The notes under the pieces: generated by a model
Databases searched by the model: none
The model's input: the letters and a program-made list of their open reading frames with translations, nothing else
What the model was told of the DNA's origin: nothing
IMG/VR virus record: IMGVR_UViG_3300044695_006284
Span: 34,134-98,133 of that record
DNA: 64,000 nucleotides
DNA from: a virus
Reading direction: 5' to 3' (one strand)
Shown here: one piece after another, positions 32,641 through 41,364 of the stretch
How positions within the stretch are numbered: the first letter of the stretch is position 1
Layout of the letters: each line of letters begins with the position of its first letter
Position numbers and translations under genes: made by a program

Positions 32641-34725
32641 ATGGCTGGCAGATATGAAGATTTAGGAATTACTCAATCCAGAGATGGAGATTACTTTGAC
32701 ATTGTTGTTACAAATTTAGATATAAGTACAGAGTATAATCTTCAAGCAGCATGGGTGTATACAGACAAAACTTTAGGACTCAGTGAGTACTCAGACCGCT
32801 ATACATTTGTAACAGCTGGAGAGCAGCCATTAAATAAGCCAAGATTTTTGCAATCAGATTTAACTACACAATTAAATGCACTTATTGTAAATTGGTCTGG
32901 ATTAGATTATCTCGGATCTGCTTATCCAAAAAGCTTTGCACGAGTGGATGTTTTTGTAAAGGGTGGTACTTTTGGAAATGATTATGTTTTAGCAACAAGC
33001 TTTTTTAAAGCTGGCAAAAAAACAATTATTGCTCAATCAGGTTCATATTCTGTAAAGTTAAGAGCTGTGAGCAATCTTGGAACACCATCGGATTTTAGTG
33101 ATGAGTGGTCTGTAAATACATCTGACCCATCAGAAATTATTGAACCACCAACGCTTCCAATTGGTCTATCTGTATCCCCAGCACCGTTTGGAATCTCCGT
33201 AAATTGGGGAGGAGCATACCAAGCAAACGATCCTTTTTCTGGATTTAAAACAATTGAAGTTTATGCAACAACAAACGCTGGTCTTGGCGCTAGTACAACT
33301 ACAGCATTTGCAAGCTCAGCATTGGTGGCAAACCTAACAGTAACACAATCTTTAAACAGACAAAATGTTGGAATTGATAATCTTAAGCAAGCACTTGGTC
33401 TAGCCACATCAGAATTAGTTTATGCTGCTAACATTTATTTTTATTACATAGCGTATAATAAAAATAACGAGCCTTACAAAGTTTCAGGAGTTCCAACCTA
33501 CACACGGATTAGCGCAACACCACTGTCTCCAACTAAAGCTAATCTAATTGATTTAGAAAACGGAATAATATCAATTGAGAATCTTGTTGCTGGAAATGGA
33601 AAGTTTACTTCATGGCTAAGAGCAGGATCTGATACAGGCGGGGCTAGAATAGAGTTAAATGGTGGAAGCACATTCCCAGACGGCACAACTGGAAGATCTG
33701 TCTATGACGGGTTTACAGTTTATAATTCTGCCAACAGCCCAATATTTAGAGCAAGCACAACAAGCGGTACAGTTCTTTTTGGAGGTCTTGCTCCATCAGA
33801 TATCACAGATATACAATCAAAGGTTACAACTAAGACACAGGTTTTTAGGCAGGCAACAGTTCCAACATCCGTAGCGGTGGGAGACCTTTGGATAAACACA
33901 GAAGACAGTGCTATCGGAAGAAATACAATTTATATTGCCACCTCAGTTGGAGCAAATTCAATAACAGCTACTGGCTGGGTTGTTGCAAAAGATTTAGATA
34001 TCTCAAAAGCATTACTTCAATCTGGAGGGTTTGATTCAAATGGAAATGTAATTAGGGCTATTCAAATTCCAGTTCCAAATGGAACTTCAGCTGGATCAAT
34101 TTATTCTGTAAAAAGTTCATATGGCGCACCAAACCTTCCAGGTTGGTTTTTAGGCTGGAGCGGGCCTTCAGCAAATAGCGTTCCAGTTATGGACATAGGA
34201 AATGATAATGCTTATCTTAGATGGAACGGGTTAGAGCTGGAAGTAAAAGGAAAAATATCCGCAACAACTGGATATATTGGTGATCCTACTGATGGATGGT
34301 CGATTGGAGATATTAGCGGAACTGGCATATATGGAATAAGTTCTTATGATGGTAGCATGGAACTGTCAACTGGTTTTGGAGGACTTGCAATGTTCAGAGT
34401 TGGAAATAACTATTTAACTGCACTTAATGGTTATTTAAGTTTATCCGAATATGTTTCTGGAACATATAGAGATATTCTTACTACATCTGGTGTTGACAGT
34501 TTTGACGGAGGAAAGATATACTTGGGAGACTATATTGCAGGAGTCGGCGGAAGATCTGTGTATGTTAAAAAATCTGCACAAGTTGCTGGAGGTACAGAAA
34601 ATGCTAACTCTGGCGGACTAAGAAATATGTTTACAGCAACAACAACTCTCTACAATACAGTAGGTGCTGGATCTATTTATAGCGGAGCTCTCAACGGAGA
34701 TGTTCTTTTAGTCTATACGCCATAG
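32641..34725 (+). CDS. FN3-containing central tail fibre protein
   Basis: A 694-residue protein. Residues about 1-65 and 70-160 are fibronectin type III-like (YNLQAAWVYTDKTLGLSEYS; SYSVKLRAVSNLGTPSDFSD), with another at about 175-290. From about 300 it has the pattern of lambda gpJ-like fibre tails: a helix LIDLENGIISIENLVAGNGK, then FTSWLRAG, RSVYDGFTVYNSANSPIFRA, a short linker DITDIQSKVTTKTQVF, and a late beta helix-like stretch (LRWNGLELEVKGKISATTGY, DGWSIGDISGTGIYG). This order suggests a trimeric fibre emerging from the tail tip. The gene is followed after 8 bases by another fibre gene. Confidence 0.7.
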   Translation: MAGRYEDLGITQSRDGDYFDIVVTNLDISTEYNLQAAWVYTDKTLGLSEYSDRYTFVTAGEQPLNKPRFLQSDLTTQLNALIVNWSGLDYLGSAYPKSFARVDVFVKGGTFGNDYVLATSFFKAGKKTIIAQSGSYSVKLRAVSNLGTPSDFSDEWSVNTSDPSEIIEPPTLPIGLSVSPAPFGISVNWGGAYQANDPFSGFKTIEVYATTNAGLGASTTTAFASSALVANLTVTQSLNRQNVGIDNLKQALGLATSELVYAANIYFYYIAYNKNNEPYKVSGVPTYTRISATPLSPTKANLIDLENGIISIENLVAGNGKFTSWLRAGSDTGGARIELNGGSTFPDGTTGRSVYDGFTVYNSANSPIFRASTTSGTVLFGGLAPSDITDIQSKVTTKTQVFRQATVPTSVAVGDLWINTEDSAIGRNTIYIATSVGANSITATGWVVAKDLDISKALLQSGGFDSNGNVIRAIQIPVPNGTSAGSIYSVKSSYGAPNLPGWFLGWSGPSANSVPVMDIGNDNAYLRWNGLELEVKGKISATTGYIGDPTDGWSIGDISGTGIYGISSYDGSMELSTGFGGLAMFRVGNNYLTALNGYLSLSEYVSGTYRDILTTSGVDSFDGGKIYLGDYIAGVGGRSVYVKKSAQVAGGTENANSGGLRNMFTATTTLYNTVGAGSIYSGALNGDVLLVYTP

Positions 34726-34733
34726 GATAATCA

Positions 34734-37700
34734 ATGAGTATTCAGTTAAGATCTGGCAGCCTTTGGAAAAACGTATCTTCAATTAAATTACGTGTTGGAG
34801 GATTATGGAAAGATGTTTCTAGCGCCTATTTAAGAAGCGGCGGAGCCTGGAAGTTTTTATTTAGTAGCGCATTAACTCCATCAATTCAAACAAGAGTAAC
34901 TATTGCATTAAGCGGCGGGATAAATGCTTCTAGTAATATAATGAATGACTCCAATCCTGTTACAATAACATCAACAAGATTTCATTGGGAAGACGCAAAT
35001 GGATACACATACGTCTGGCAAAAATCTCCAGATAATTCAAATTGGGAAAATATTGGAACAGCCCAAGCTACAACAAACCCAGCATCTGGATCTTCATCTT
35101 CCTCACTTGCATTAACACTTTCTCCATCTTACTTTACATCTGGCCCAGACATGTATTTTAGATTTTCATACAGGGCAACAAATTCTACATACGGTACAAG
35201 TGCAAGTTCTGAAAGCTTATCTAAATTAGTTTCATATTATGGAACACCTGTACCAATAGGACAATCACCTTCAATTACTGGAAGCACAGTAGTTGGAAAT
35301 ACTGCATTTGCAAATATCGGTACATGGACAAACTCTCCAACATCCTATGACTATAACGTTTTTTATACAAGTGGATTAAGCGTATACCCTTTAACTTATG
35401 CTGGAGTTAAGTCTGTTTCAAGTAAATTTTTATCAGGATTCTCAGCAGCACTTGTAACATCTTCTGCCCATGGATATAAAACAAATGATACAGTAGTAGT
35501 TTCTGGAATGGACTCTTTATTTAATGGGTCACATACTATAACTGCTAGAACAAACAGTACAATATTTTTTACTTTACCGACACCAACAGCATTTTCTATT
35601 ACAAGTTCAGTTGTATCTGGAACATTCCGTTCATTTAATGGAAATGCATACAGAGCTATATCCAACCTAGACACTTCAACTGCATGGACAGATGCTGGTA
35701 CAGGATATTCTGTTGGAGATAACGTTTACTATAATTCAAATAGATACCGTGCAAACTCATCGCTATCTAGTGTTTCAGCATATAGTGGTGGAACATTTTA
35801 TTCTGTTGGCCAAATAGTTTATGCCAACAACAATAGATATCAGTCAAAAACTAGCGGTAATCAAGGAAACTCTTTTACAAATACAACATACTGGACTAAT
35901 TTAGGAAGCTTTGCCCCTGGAGTAAACTCAATGTGGACAAGTGTAATGCCCAGCAACACTTCATTTTGGACGCTACAATCTTTTTCAGATGAACCAGCTT
36001 CTGGAACAACAACTGCCCCAAATTATTATGAGGGTACTGTTTCAAGTAGTACATCAATACCAATACCTATAACAACATTTGATTATAAACAGGGTATAGA
36101 TTTAAGAGGAGCAACAACTAGTGGATCGGGTGCAGTTTTAAGTTTTGGAGTTAAGGCTTATAATCAGGCTACGCTATCCCCATCTGAATATTTAGGGCAA
36201 GCATTTATATATGGAGTGCCAATTTTATCTATAGGATCAATAACACCATCATATACAACAGCGTCAGTGCCTTTTACATCATCTTATATTTCTGGATACT
36301 TATTAAACCTTTATACTCAGCCATCCATAACCAATGTAATTGGAGGAGCAACTACAGTAACCTACTTTGCTCAAAATACATTTACGTCTGGACAGCAAGT
36401 AACAATAACTGGTGTAAATCCACCTGTATATAATGGTGTTAGAACTATTCAATCAGCAACTACAACATCATTTACAGTTAGTGCCAATATAACTGATTCC
36501 TATATTTCTGGAGGTACAGCAAAAGTTACAGTATCTGGATACCCATTACCAGTTAGTTCTAACGCTTCTCCAAGATCAATAACTGGACTACCACAAGGAA
36601 CTACATACTATTTAGAGATTACTCCATCTAATAATGGAATGACTGGAACAATGCAAACATCTTCATTTACAACACTAATACAGCCAACTATATCTAACAT
36701 ATCGGTTTTTAACTCAACACCATCTCCTTCATCTGCAAGTAGTGTATCCGTATCCAATACGGCTCCATCAAATTCTGGATCTGTTTCATGGATAAATGGT
36801 GCAAATACATCCTTTGCTAATTTAAGATCGGTAACTGGATCTGGATCACTATCAACACAGTCAGACCCAACATCTTTATCAACTACTGGAAGCTTTACTG
36901 TTATATCTACAGGAACAGCAAATGCAACAATTAGAGCAATTAATAACAATAAAAGAGTAAGTGTTACTTGGTCTCAAACAAATGCACAAAGTTATACAAT
37001 AGATTACGCTATAGCTGGAGCTGGACCAGCACCTCTACTGAATGGAAATTCAAGTGATTCTAATCCAGTTGTTCAGTTATTTTCTGATTCAGTAGCTAGA
37101 CTTGTCACTGTATATAACATTACGGTTTACCCTGGATTGAATCAATCTGGTATTGGTGTAACATTATCTCCGCCATCAAATTCTAACTCTGCAACAGGAG
37201 CAAATAAAACAACAGATACTTCTGAATCTGGCAGTGTTACATATACCCAACCAGCAACTCCTCCATCTGGAGGTAGCGTCTCCGTTAATCCAACAAGTGG
37301 AACTGCTGGCTCAACAACATTTACAGCATCTCCATCTGGCTGGAGTGGGAACCCAACTCCGACATACAGCTATGTTTGGTCGTACCTTAATAATAGTTTT
37401 CAATGGGTATCTGTTGGAACTGGATCAACGTTTACGCCTTCAGTAATTTCACCAACCCCGCTGGATTGGAGAGTTGTTTTGACTGCAACAAACTCTGCTG
37501 GAAGCGCACAAGCAACTGCAAACTTTACTGTTAATAACCCCGCTGTTATACCAACCATAACAATGGGGGCAAACAGCAATGTTACCTCATCTTCTGGAAC
37601 AATCAACTGGACATCAACAAATCAAAATAGTTTTAGTTCTAACGGATCATTTGCATCATCTGGTGGTTCAACCGTACGTTCTATATCAAAAACTGGTCTT

Positions 37701-38156
37701 GCTCCTTCAACAAGATATACTGGAACAGTGACTGTAACATCTTCTACTGGGAATACGGCATCTGCTGATTATGATTTAACAACTTCTGCAGCACCAGTTG
37801 CTTCTGTTTCATCCATAACAGGTTCTACTGGCGGAAGAACTGGCACCACATTTTGGAATGATCCAAAAACTACTATGCGATATACATTTCAAAATGCTAC
37901 ATCTGCTACTGCAAGAATACAAAGATCTGCAGATAACGTAACTTGGACAAGCGGTGCTACAGAATCATTATCAATATCCTCAAATGTGGCAACACAATCA
38001 ACTAACCAGCCCACAGGAAATACATCGGCTTCTGCAAACTTTTATTATCGAGCTCAAGTGATAAGCATAAACGGCACTACTTTGGGTACCCCAATAACAA
38101 GTGCATCTTTTAGAAATACCGTAACGCCAATAAGCAACAGAGCTTTATACCCATAG
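34734..38156 (+). CDS. Ig/FN3-repeat tail fibre protein with N-terminal LRxGxxWK repeats
   Basis: A 1140-residue Ser/Thr/Asn-rich extracellular-type fibre. The first 45 residues hold three tandem 12-residue units (LRSGSLWKNVSS, LRVGGLWKDVSS, LRSGGAWKFLFS), probably the attachment end. Then follow Ig/FN3-like beta sandwiches, for example around 40-160 (YVWQKSPDNSNWENIG), 530-640, and 840-920 (SGTAGSTTFTASPSGW, YSYVWSYLNNSFQWV, VVLTATNSAGSAQATANF). A carbohydrate-module-like segment at about 320-390 repeats AYR-x-S-L and YSGGTFYSVGQIVYANNNRY. It likely binds the host surface or stabilises the tip. Confidence 0.75.
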   Translation: MSIQLRSGSLWKNVSSIKLRVGGLWKDVSSAYLRSGGAWKFLFSSALTPSIQTRVTIALSGGINASSNIMNDSNPVTITSTRFHWEDANGYTYVWQKSPDNSNWENIGTAQATTNPASGSSSSSLALTLSPSYFTSGPDMYFRFSYRATNSTYGTSASSESLSKLVSYYGTPVPIGQSPSITGSTVVGNTAFANIGTWTNSPTSYDYNVFYTSGLSVYPLTYAGVKSVSSKFLSGFSAALVTSSAHGYKTNDTVVVSGMDSLFNGSHTITARTNSTIFFTLPTPTAFSITSSVVSGTFRSFNGNAYRAISNLDTSTAWTDAGTGYSVGDNVYYNSNRYRANSSLSSVSAYSGGTFYSVGQIVYANNNRYQSKTSGNQGNSFTNTTYWTNLGSFAPGVNSMWTSVMPSNTSFWTLQSFSDEPASGTTTAPNYYEGTVSSSTSIPIPITTFDYKQGIDLRGATTSGSGAVLSFGVKAYNQATLSPSEYLGQAFIYGVPILSIGSITPSYTTASVPFTSSYISGYLLNLYTQPSITNVIGGATTVTYFAQNTFTSGQQVTITGVNPPVYNGVRTIQSATTTSFTVSANITDSYISGGTAKVTVSGYPLPVSSNASPRSITGLPQGTTYYLEITPSNNGMTGTMQTSSFTTLIQPTISNISVFNSTPSPSSASSVSVSNTAPSNSGSVSWINGANTSFANLRSVTGSGSLSTQSDPTSLSTTGSFTVISTGTANATIRAINNNKRVSVTWSQTNAQSYTIDYAIAGAGPAPLLNGNSSDSNPVVQLFSDSVARLVTVYNITVYPGLNQSGIGVTLSPPSNSNSATGANKTTDTSESGSVTYTQPATPPSGGSVSVNPTSGTAGSTTFTASPSGWSGNPTPTYSYVWSYLNNSFQWVSVGTGSTFTPSVISPTPLDWRVVLTATNSAGSAQATANFTVNNPAVIPTITMGANSNVTSSSGTINWTSTNQNSFSSNGSFASSGGSTVRSISKTGLAPSTRYTGTVTVTSSTGNTASADYDLTTSAAPVASVSSITGSTGGRTGTTFWNDPKTTMRYTFQNATSATARIQRSADNVTWTSGATESLSISSNVATQSTNQPTGNTSASANFYYRAQVISINGTTLGTPITSASFRNTVTPISNRALYP

Positions 38157-38163
38157 GAGAATA

Positions 38164-38391
38164 ATGACACTTACAATAGAAGAAAAAATAAGAGTAGTAG
38201 AGGATAAAATTCTTGAAGCAGAAAGGGTTATAAGGTATACACGCAACCCTTCAGAAGAAGATATTGATGCCCAAATATTAAATGGAATTAGAGAGCAAAT
38301 AATTGAGCAGGTTATAAGACAAACTCAGGCAATTGAGCTGTTTAATAGTATCCTAAATGATCTAAAAAATGGTATTGACCAAATAGGCTAA
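38164..38391 (+). CDS. Small helical protein
   Basis: A 75-residue helical protein (TIEEKIRVVEDKILEAERVIRY, then ILNGIREQIIEQVIRQTQAIEL). Heptad spacing of Ile/Leu suggests a coiled coil. It begins 8 bases after the fibre gene with AGGAG upstream and is the first of three small coiled-coil genes; such genes after tail fibres can be fibre chaperones or tip components. No family is recognised. Confidence 0.65.
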   Translation: MTLTIEEKIRVVEDKILEAERVIRYTRNPSEEDIDAQILNGIREQIIEQVIRQTQAIELFNSILNDLKNGIDQIG

Positions 38392-38402
38392 TATGCTATA
38401 AT
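38375..38402 (+). promoter_or_regulatory. Promoter TTGACC-16-TATAAT with TGC extension
   Basis: TTGACC at 38375-38380, a 16-base spacer ending in TGC, and TATAAT at 38397-38402. It sits over the end of the 38164 gene and precedes an AAAGGAGG site and the ATG at 38420. Confidence 0.7.
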
Positions 38403-38419
38403 ATGAAAGGAGGAATAAA

Positions 38420-38644
38420 ATGACAACAAATTTAACAAATGAAGAAAAGTCTGCAATTGTAAATCAACATATTAAAAATATTGAGTATTCAATTTACAAC
38501 CTAGAGATTTCAGTTATTGAAGAAGAGGCTGTTTCAAATCCAGACTCTGCAAAGATTTCTAATCTTAATTCTGATATTACAGAGTTGAATGCAAAAAAGG
38601 CGGCTCTTACAGCAGAGCTTGCATTACTTACAGTATCGGAATAA
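38420..38644 (+). CDS. Small coiled-coil protein
   Basis: A 74-residue acidic, helical protein: NEEKSAIVNQHIKNIEYSIY, LEISVIEEEAVSNPDSAKIS and a C-terminal helix LNAKKAALTAELALLTVSE. It has a very strong Shine-Dalgarno (AAAGGAGG) and its own promoter, so it may be highly expressed. Its N-terminus and that of the 38164 protein share an xxEEKxxIV pattern, pointing to distant paralogues. A helical-bundle virion or chaperone role is possible; none is shown. Confidence 0.65.
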   Translation: MTTNLTNEEKSAIVNQHIKNIEYSIYNLEISVIEEEAVSNPDSAKISNLNSDITELNAKKAALTAELALLTVSE

Positions 38645-38647
38645 ATC

Positions 38648-38824
38648 ATGGCAGATAGATCAGATCTAATTATAGCTGCATTGCAGCAAAGAATGGGTGA
38701 GTTAGTTGTAAACTATGAAACTCAAATTGCTGTATTGCGAGCAGATTTAACAGAGTTAATAAATAAACAAGAAGCACAATATGAATATTCAAAATCAATT
38801 GATGCAAAACTAGAAGAGGTTTAA
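38648..38824 (+). CDS. Small coiled-coil protein, 58 residues
   Basis: An ORF from ATG at 38648 to TAA at 38822-38824. The product is nearly all helix (DLIIAALQQRMGELVVNYET, then ADLTELINKQEAQYEYSKSI, ending KLEEV) with heptad Leu/Ile. It starts 3 bases after the previous stop, and the next ATG follows one base after its own. The tight fit between two genes and the consistent frame support it as real. Confidence 0.7.
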   Translation: MADRSDLIIAALQQRMGELVVNYETQIAVLRADLTELINKQEAQYEYSKSIDAKLEEV

Positions 38825-38825
38825 T

Positions 38826-39245
38826 ATGTCAGAAACGTTTGCAGACGGGGAGCCAGTAGATCCACAGAAATTAAGAAAAATGCAGGTAGACATATCTAAT
38901 CTTTTGTCTACAGCAAATGATGCTTATAGCCTTAGTAAAGCTACAGCAAAAGATGTAAATGTTTTAAATATTACTCACATTAAAGCACTTAGAATTGATT
39001 TTGAAAATGGATTAAACCCAGGCTATAACGAAGAAAAAATTATTGTAGACTTTAATGGATACACAGATGTGTTTATTACAGCCTCACCAAGGGGTGGTGC
39101 TACACACAGACATGATATAACATGGTCAGTTTCTGGAGTTATAGGAAACTTTACTCTTCATGTTACTAACAACACTAAGCAAAAAATAACTGGTGTAAAG
39201 TTTGATATTATTGCTGCTGGCACAAAGCCAAGCAAAACATCATAA
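38826..39245 (+). CDS. Hypothetical virion-region protein
   Basis: A 139-residue protein with an N-terminal helical segment (PQKLRKMQVDISNLLSTAND) and a beta-sandwich C-terminal part (KIIVDFNGYTDVFITASPRG, THRHDITWSVSGVIGNFTLH). The start ADGEPVDPQKLRKM resembles the base of tail-fibre-type proteins. It closes the late gene block; the junction promoter and terminator follow within 10-70 bases. No specific family is recognised. Confidence 0.6.
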   Translation: MSETFADGEPVDPQKLRKMQVDISNLLSTANDAYSLSKATAKDVNVLNITHIKALRIDFENGLNPGYNEEKIIVDFNGYTDVFITASPRGGATHRHDITWSVSGVIGNFTLHVTNNTKQKITGVKFDIIAAGTKPSKTS

Positions 39246-39251
39246 CACCTA

Positions 39252-39279
39252 TTGACAATCTAAAGTAATATGTTACAAT
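39252..39279 (+). promoter_or_regulatory. Junction promoter TTGACA-16-TACAAT
   Basis: A perfect -35 (39252-39257) and TACAAT -10 (39274-39279) with a 16-base spacer at the border between late structural and replication genes. It probably starts early transcription. Confidence 0.75.
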
Positions 39280-39289
39280 TAATGTAACA
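39271..39289 (+). promoter_or_regulatory. Palindromic operator candidate over the junction promoter
   Basis: TGTTAC and GTAACA arms separated by 7 bases overlap the -10 box and the expected start site. A dimeric repressor could block the promoter here. Confidence 0.5.
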
Positions 39290-39291
39290 TC

Positions 39292-39316
39292 AAAGTCACG
39301 TACCCGTGACTTTTTT
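39292..39316 (+). terminator. Intrinsic terminator immediately downstream of the junction promoter
   Basis: A perfect 9-bp stem aaagtcacg / cgtgacttt with a four-base loop (tacc) and TTTTTT at 39311-39316. It lies about 6 bases after the predicted start of the junction promoter, so it would either stop late read-through or attenuate early transcripts. Confidence 0.85.
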
Positions 39317-39333
39317 ACGTATTAAGGTAAATA

Positions 39334-40134
39334 ATGAGCAACGATTTAAAGTGGATGATTTCATCCGACCAGCAGTTCCCATATCAGGATGATAAGATGA
39401 TCGCACTTTGGTTTAAGGTTATGAAGTGGTTCAAGCCAGATGTCGTTGACTACCTTGGCGACACAGATGATCAAGCTTGTTATAGCAAGTATACTGAAGG
39501 CAAATCAGCAGAGTTTTTAAACTATCATAAAAATGATAGCAAAGATCTTATTGTTCCAATGATGAGACATGAAGCAAAAGGCGCAAGAGATTTTTATGCA
39601 AAGACAAGAGAGATGCTCCCAGATGCTCAGCTTTTTTCAGCACTAGGAAATCACGATATTAGAATCTTTAATTATGTAGATGCTAAGTTGCCAGAGTACA
39701 TTTCTGAAGTAACTCCAGAATCAATGTGGAGCTTAGACTCATTAGGCTATGAGTATATTTATTATAACGAACTGCCAAAGCGCCGTTTTGGAGACATCCA
39801 CGTTCACCATGGACTTTCAATTGCTTCAACTGGTTCAGTAAGAAAAGATATGGAAGATTTACAGATATCTCTTATGAGAGGACACTCGCACAGAATAGCG
39901 TCTCACCTAGTTACTTATGAATTAAGAAACGGTGGGCAAGGAGAAACTCTTCGTGGTTATGAGCTTGGTCACATGTGTGATGAAAAATCAGACGGAATGA
40001 AGTATATGCAGCACCACGATTGGCAAAAAGGCTTTGCCATTGCACATATTGTAAACGACTACCCACATATTCAAATGATCCATGTGGCACCAGATTACTC
40101 ATGTGTTGTTGATGGGAAGCTATTTACGTTATGA
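39334..40134 (+). CDS. Metallophosphoesterase (calcineurin-like)
   Basis: A 266-residue phosphoesterase with the family motifs in order: SSDQQFP near residue 10 (in place of the usual DxH), YLGDTDD near 40, ALGNHD near 109, HVHHG near 157 and RGHSHR near 182. Two metal ions would be held by these. The enzyme could act on nucleic acid ends or on phosphoproteins and nucleotides; being the first early gene next to helicase and primase favours a DNA role. The first motif lacks the common His, which may change metal use. It overlaps the next gene by ATGA. Confidence 0.82.
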   Translation: MSNDLKWMISSDQQFPYQDDKMIALWFKVMKWFKPDVVDYLGDTDDQACYSKYTEGKSAEFLNYHKNDSKDLIVPMMRHEAKGARDFYAKTREMLPDAQLFSALGNHDIRIFNYVDAKLPEYISEVTPESMWSLDSLGYEYIYYNELPKRRFGDIHVHHGLSIASTGSVRKDMEDLQISLMRGHSHRIASHLVTYELRNGGQGETLRGYELGHMCDEKSDGMKYMQHHDWQKGFAIAHIVNDYPHIQMIHVAPDYSCVVDGKLFTL

Positions 40135-40319
40135 TGAAATGCAATAAATGCCAAGGAAGAGTTTTTGTAGATAGAGTATTTTCACAAAAATTACACGTAG
40201 AGCTTTTCTGCATGATGTGCGGTAAAAGATGGATGATTAATAAGGATACGAGTGCACTAGGTAAATGGATAGAAAAAAGAGAAAACAGCCAGCTAAAAGC
40301 ATTCGGTATTTCTTCTTAA
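40131..40319 (+). CDS. Small zinc-ribbon protein
   Basis: A 62-residue protein with CNKCQGRVFVDR and a second pair in LFCMMCGKRWMI, a classic CxxC...CxxC zinc ribbon. The C-terminal 20 residues are a basic tail that overlaps the start of the next gene by 55 bases. Such ribbons bind DNA, RNA or RNA polymerase; the target is unknown. Confidence 0.7.
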   Translation: MMKCNKCQGRVFVDRVFSQKLHVELFCMMCGKRWMINKDTSALGKWIEKRENSQLKAFGISS

Positions 40320-40747
40320 ATAATAAAATACATAAAGTATTAAGTCATTCAAGATCTAAAGACCAAATGGTTGCATGGTGCTATCCAGATAAAAAGAGAT
40401 TGCTATATTCTTATTCACAAGTTTTAAAAACTATGGAGAATGCATACTCAACTACGCAGGTAGCTCAGATGCTTGGCAAGCACAAGGTTACTATAGAAGA
40501 TTATATTTTGGACGGGAAAATAAGATACCCTCAAAAAGTATATCCTATAGGTAATCCAGATAGCACATGGTATAAGTTTATGTATAGCGAATCGGACATT
40601 ATGGACATTCATGAGTTTATATTAGAATCAGGATACTCTAATAATATGCCTTCAAAAAATGAGATGAAAGCTCTTCTCAAACACAACACTATATTGTATA
40701 CTAAGACCACTGAAGGAAAATTTGTACCAGTATGGAAAGCAGAATAA
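40265..40747 (+). CDS. HTH (MerR/excisionase-like) DNA-binding protein
   Basis: A 160-residue protein. The basic N-terminus and HKVLSHSRSKDQMVAWCYPD form a beta segment; residues about 60-100 (AYSTTQVAQMLGKHKVTIEDYILDGKI) match the winged HTH of MerR/Xis-type proteins. The overlap of 55 bases with the ribbon gene is long, but the coherent N-terminus supports this ATG over one at 40367. It may regulate early genes or help origin recognition. Confidence 0.65.
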   Translation: MDRKKRKQPAKSIRYFFLNNKIHKVLSHSRSKDQMVAWCYPDKKRLLYSYSQVLKTMENAYSTTQVAQMLGKHKVTIEDYILDGKIRYPQKVYPIGNPDSTWYKFMYSESDIMDIHEFILESGYSNNMPSKNEMKALLKHNTILYTKTTEGKFVPVWKAE

Positions 40748-40854
40748 TGTCAAGCAGAGTAGTGGTATGTGATATATGTAAAAAAGAAATAGAATTACGT
40801 TGGGGCATTTTTGCTCATGACAGTTTAAGCAGGCATAGAAAGGCTGAGCACTAA
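40747..40854 (+). CDS. Tiny Cys/His zinc-finger protein, 35 residues
   Basis: From ATG at 40747 (sharing a base with the previous TAA) to TAA at 40852-40854, which shares a base with the next ATG. The sequence VCDICKKEIELRWG then HDSLSRHRKAEH gives CxxC followed by two or three His, a compact zinc finger. The TAATG junctions on both sides support a real gene. Confidence 0.7.
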   Translation: MSSRVVVCDICKKEIELRWGIFAHDSLSRHRKAEH

Positions 40855-41063
40855 TGGAAAAAGGAACTCAAGTTAGAGTAGACTTATCTTTTACACGCAA
40901 TCTGGGTAATTTTGAAAGCATCAAGATTGGTATTGGCGTAGACGATTTTGTTAGAGAAGGCGAAACAGTTGATGCCGCAGCAGATAGAGTCTATAAGTTT
41001 GTTGAAGATAAGCTAATTCAAAAGACACAAGAAGTAGAAGAGGAATTGCGTGGCAGTAAATAA
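40854..41063 (+). CDS. Hypothetical small protein
   Basis: A 69-residue acidic protein: QVRVDLSFTRNLGNFESIKI is beta-rich, then a helix VDAAADRVYKFVEDKLIQKT ending in Glu/Arg repeats. The pattern recalls small single-domain proteins seen beside phage primase and helicase genes, but I cannot name it. It overlaps the next gene by 14 bases. Confidence 0.6.
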   Translation: MEKGTQVRVDLSFTRNLGNFESIKIGIGVDDFVREGETVDAAADRVYKFVEDKLIQKTQEVEEELRGSK

Positions 41064-41364
41064 AGAACCCTACATCCTACTTTCTTTGTATTCTAATCTA
41101 TATGAGGAGGCTTATAAAACAAAGCCAACTATCAATAGGTATAAGGAAAAGTGGGCAATGCAAGATGTAATAGACAGCATAGGGTTTGATCGATCTAAAG
41201 ATGTGTTAGAGTATTACTTTAAAACTGGAAAGAATAGGCACCCGCTTAATTTCTTTTACAACAACTTTGATCGAATAGAGGACATGATGATTCAGATTAA
41301 AGAAGATAAAATTAACAGAAGCCGTCTGTTGCAGGAGACTAAAAGAATGGTTGAGGATAACTAA
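41050..41364 (+). CDS. Hypothetical protein upstream of the helicase
   Basis: A 104-residue basic helical protein read from GTG at 41050. Tyr and Lys-rich segments (LYSNLYEEAYKTKPTINRYK, VLEYYFKTGKNRHPLNFF) and a C-terminal helix (RLLQETKRMVEDN) lie just before the helicase gene, whose ATG shares a base with its stop. A helicase loader or partner role is possible from position alone. Confidence 0.55.
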   Translation: MAVNKEPYILLSLYSNLYEEAYKTKPTINRYKEKWAMQDVIDSIGFDRSKDVLEYYFKTGKNRHPLNFFYNNFDRIEDMMIQIKEDKINRSRLLQETKRMVEDN

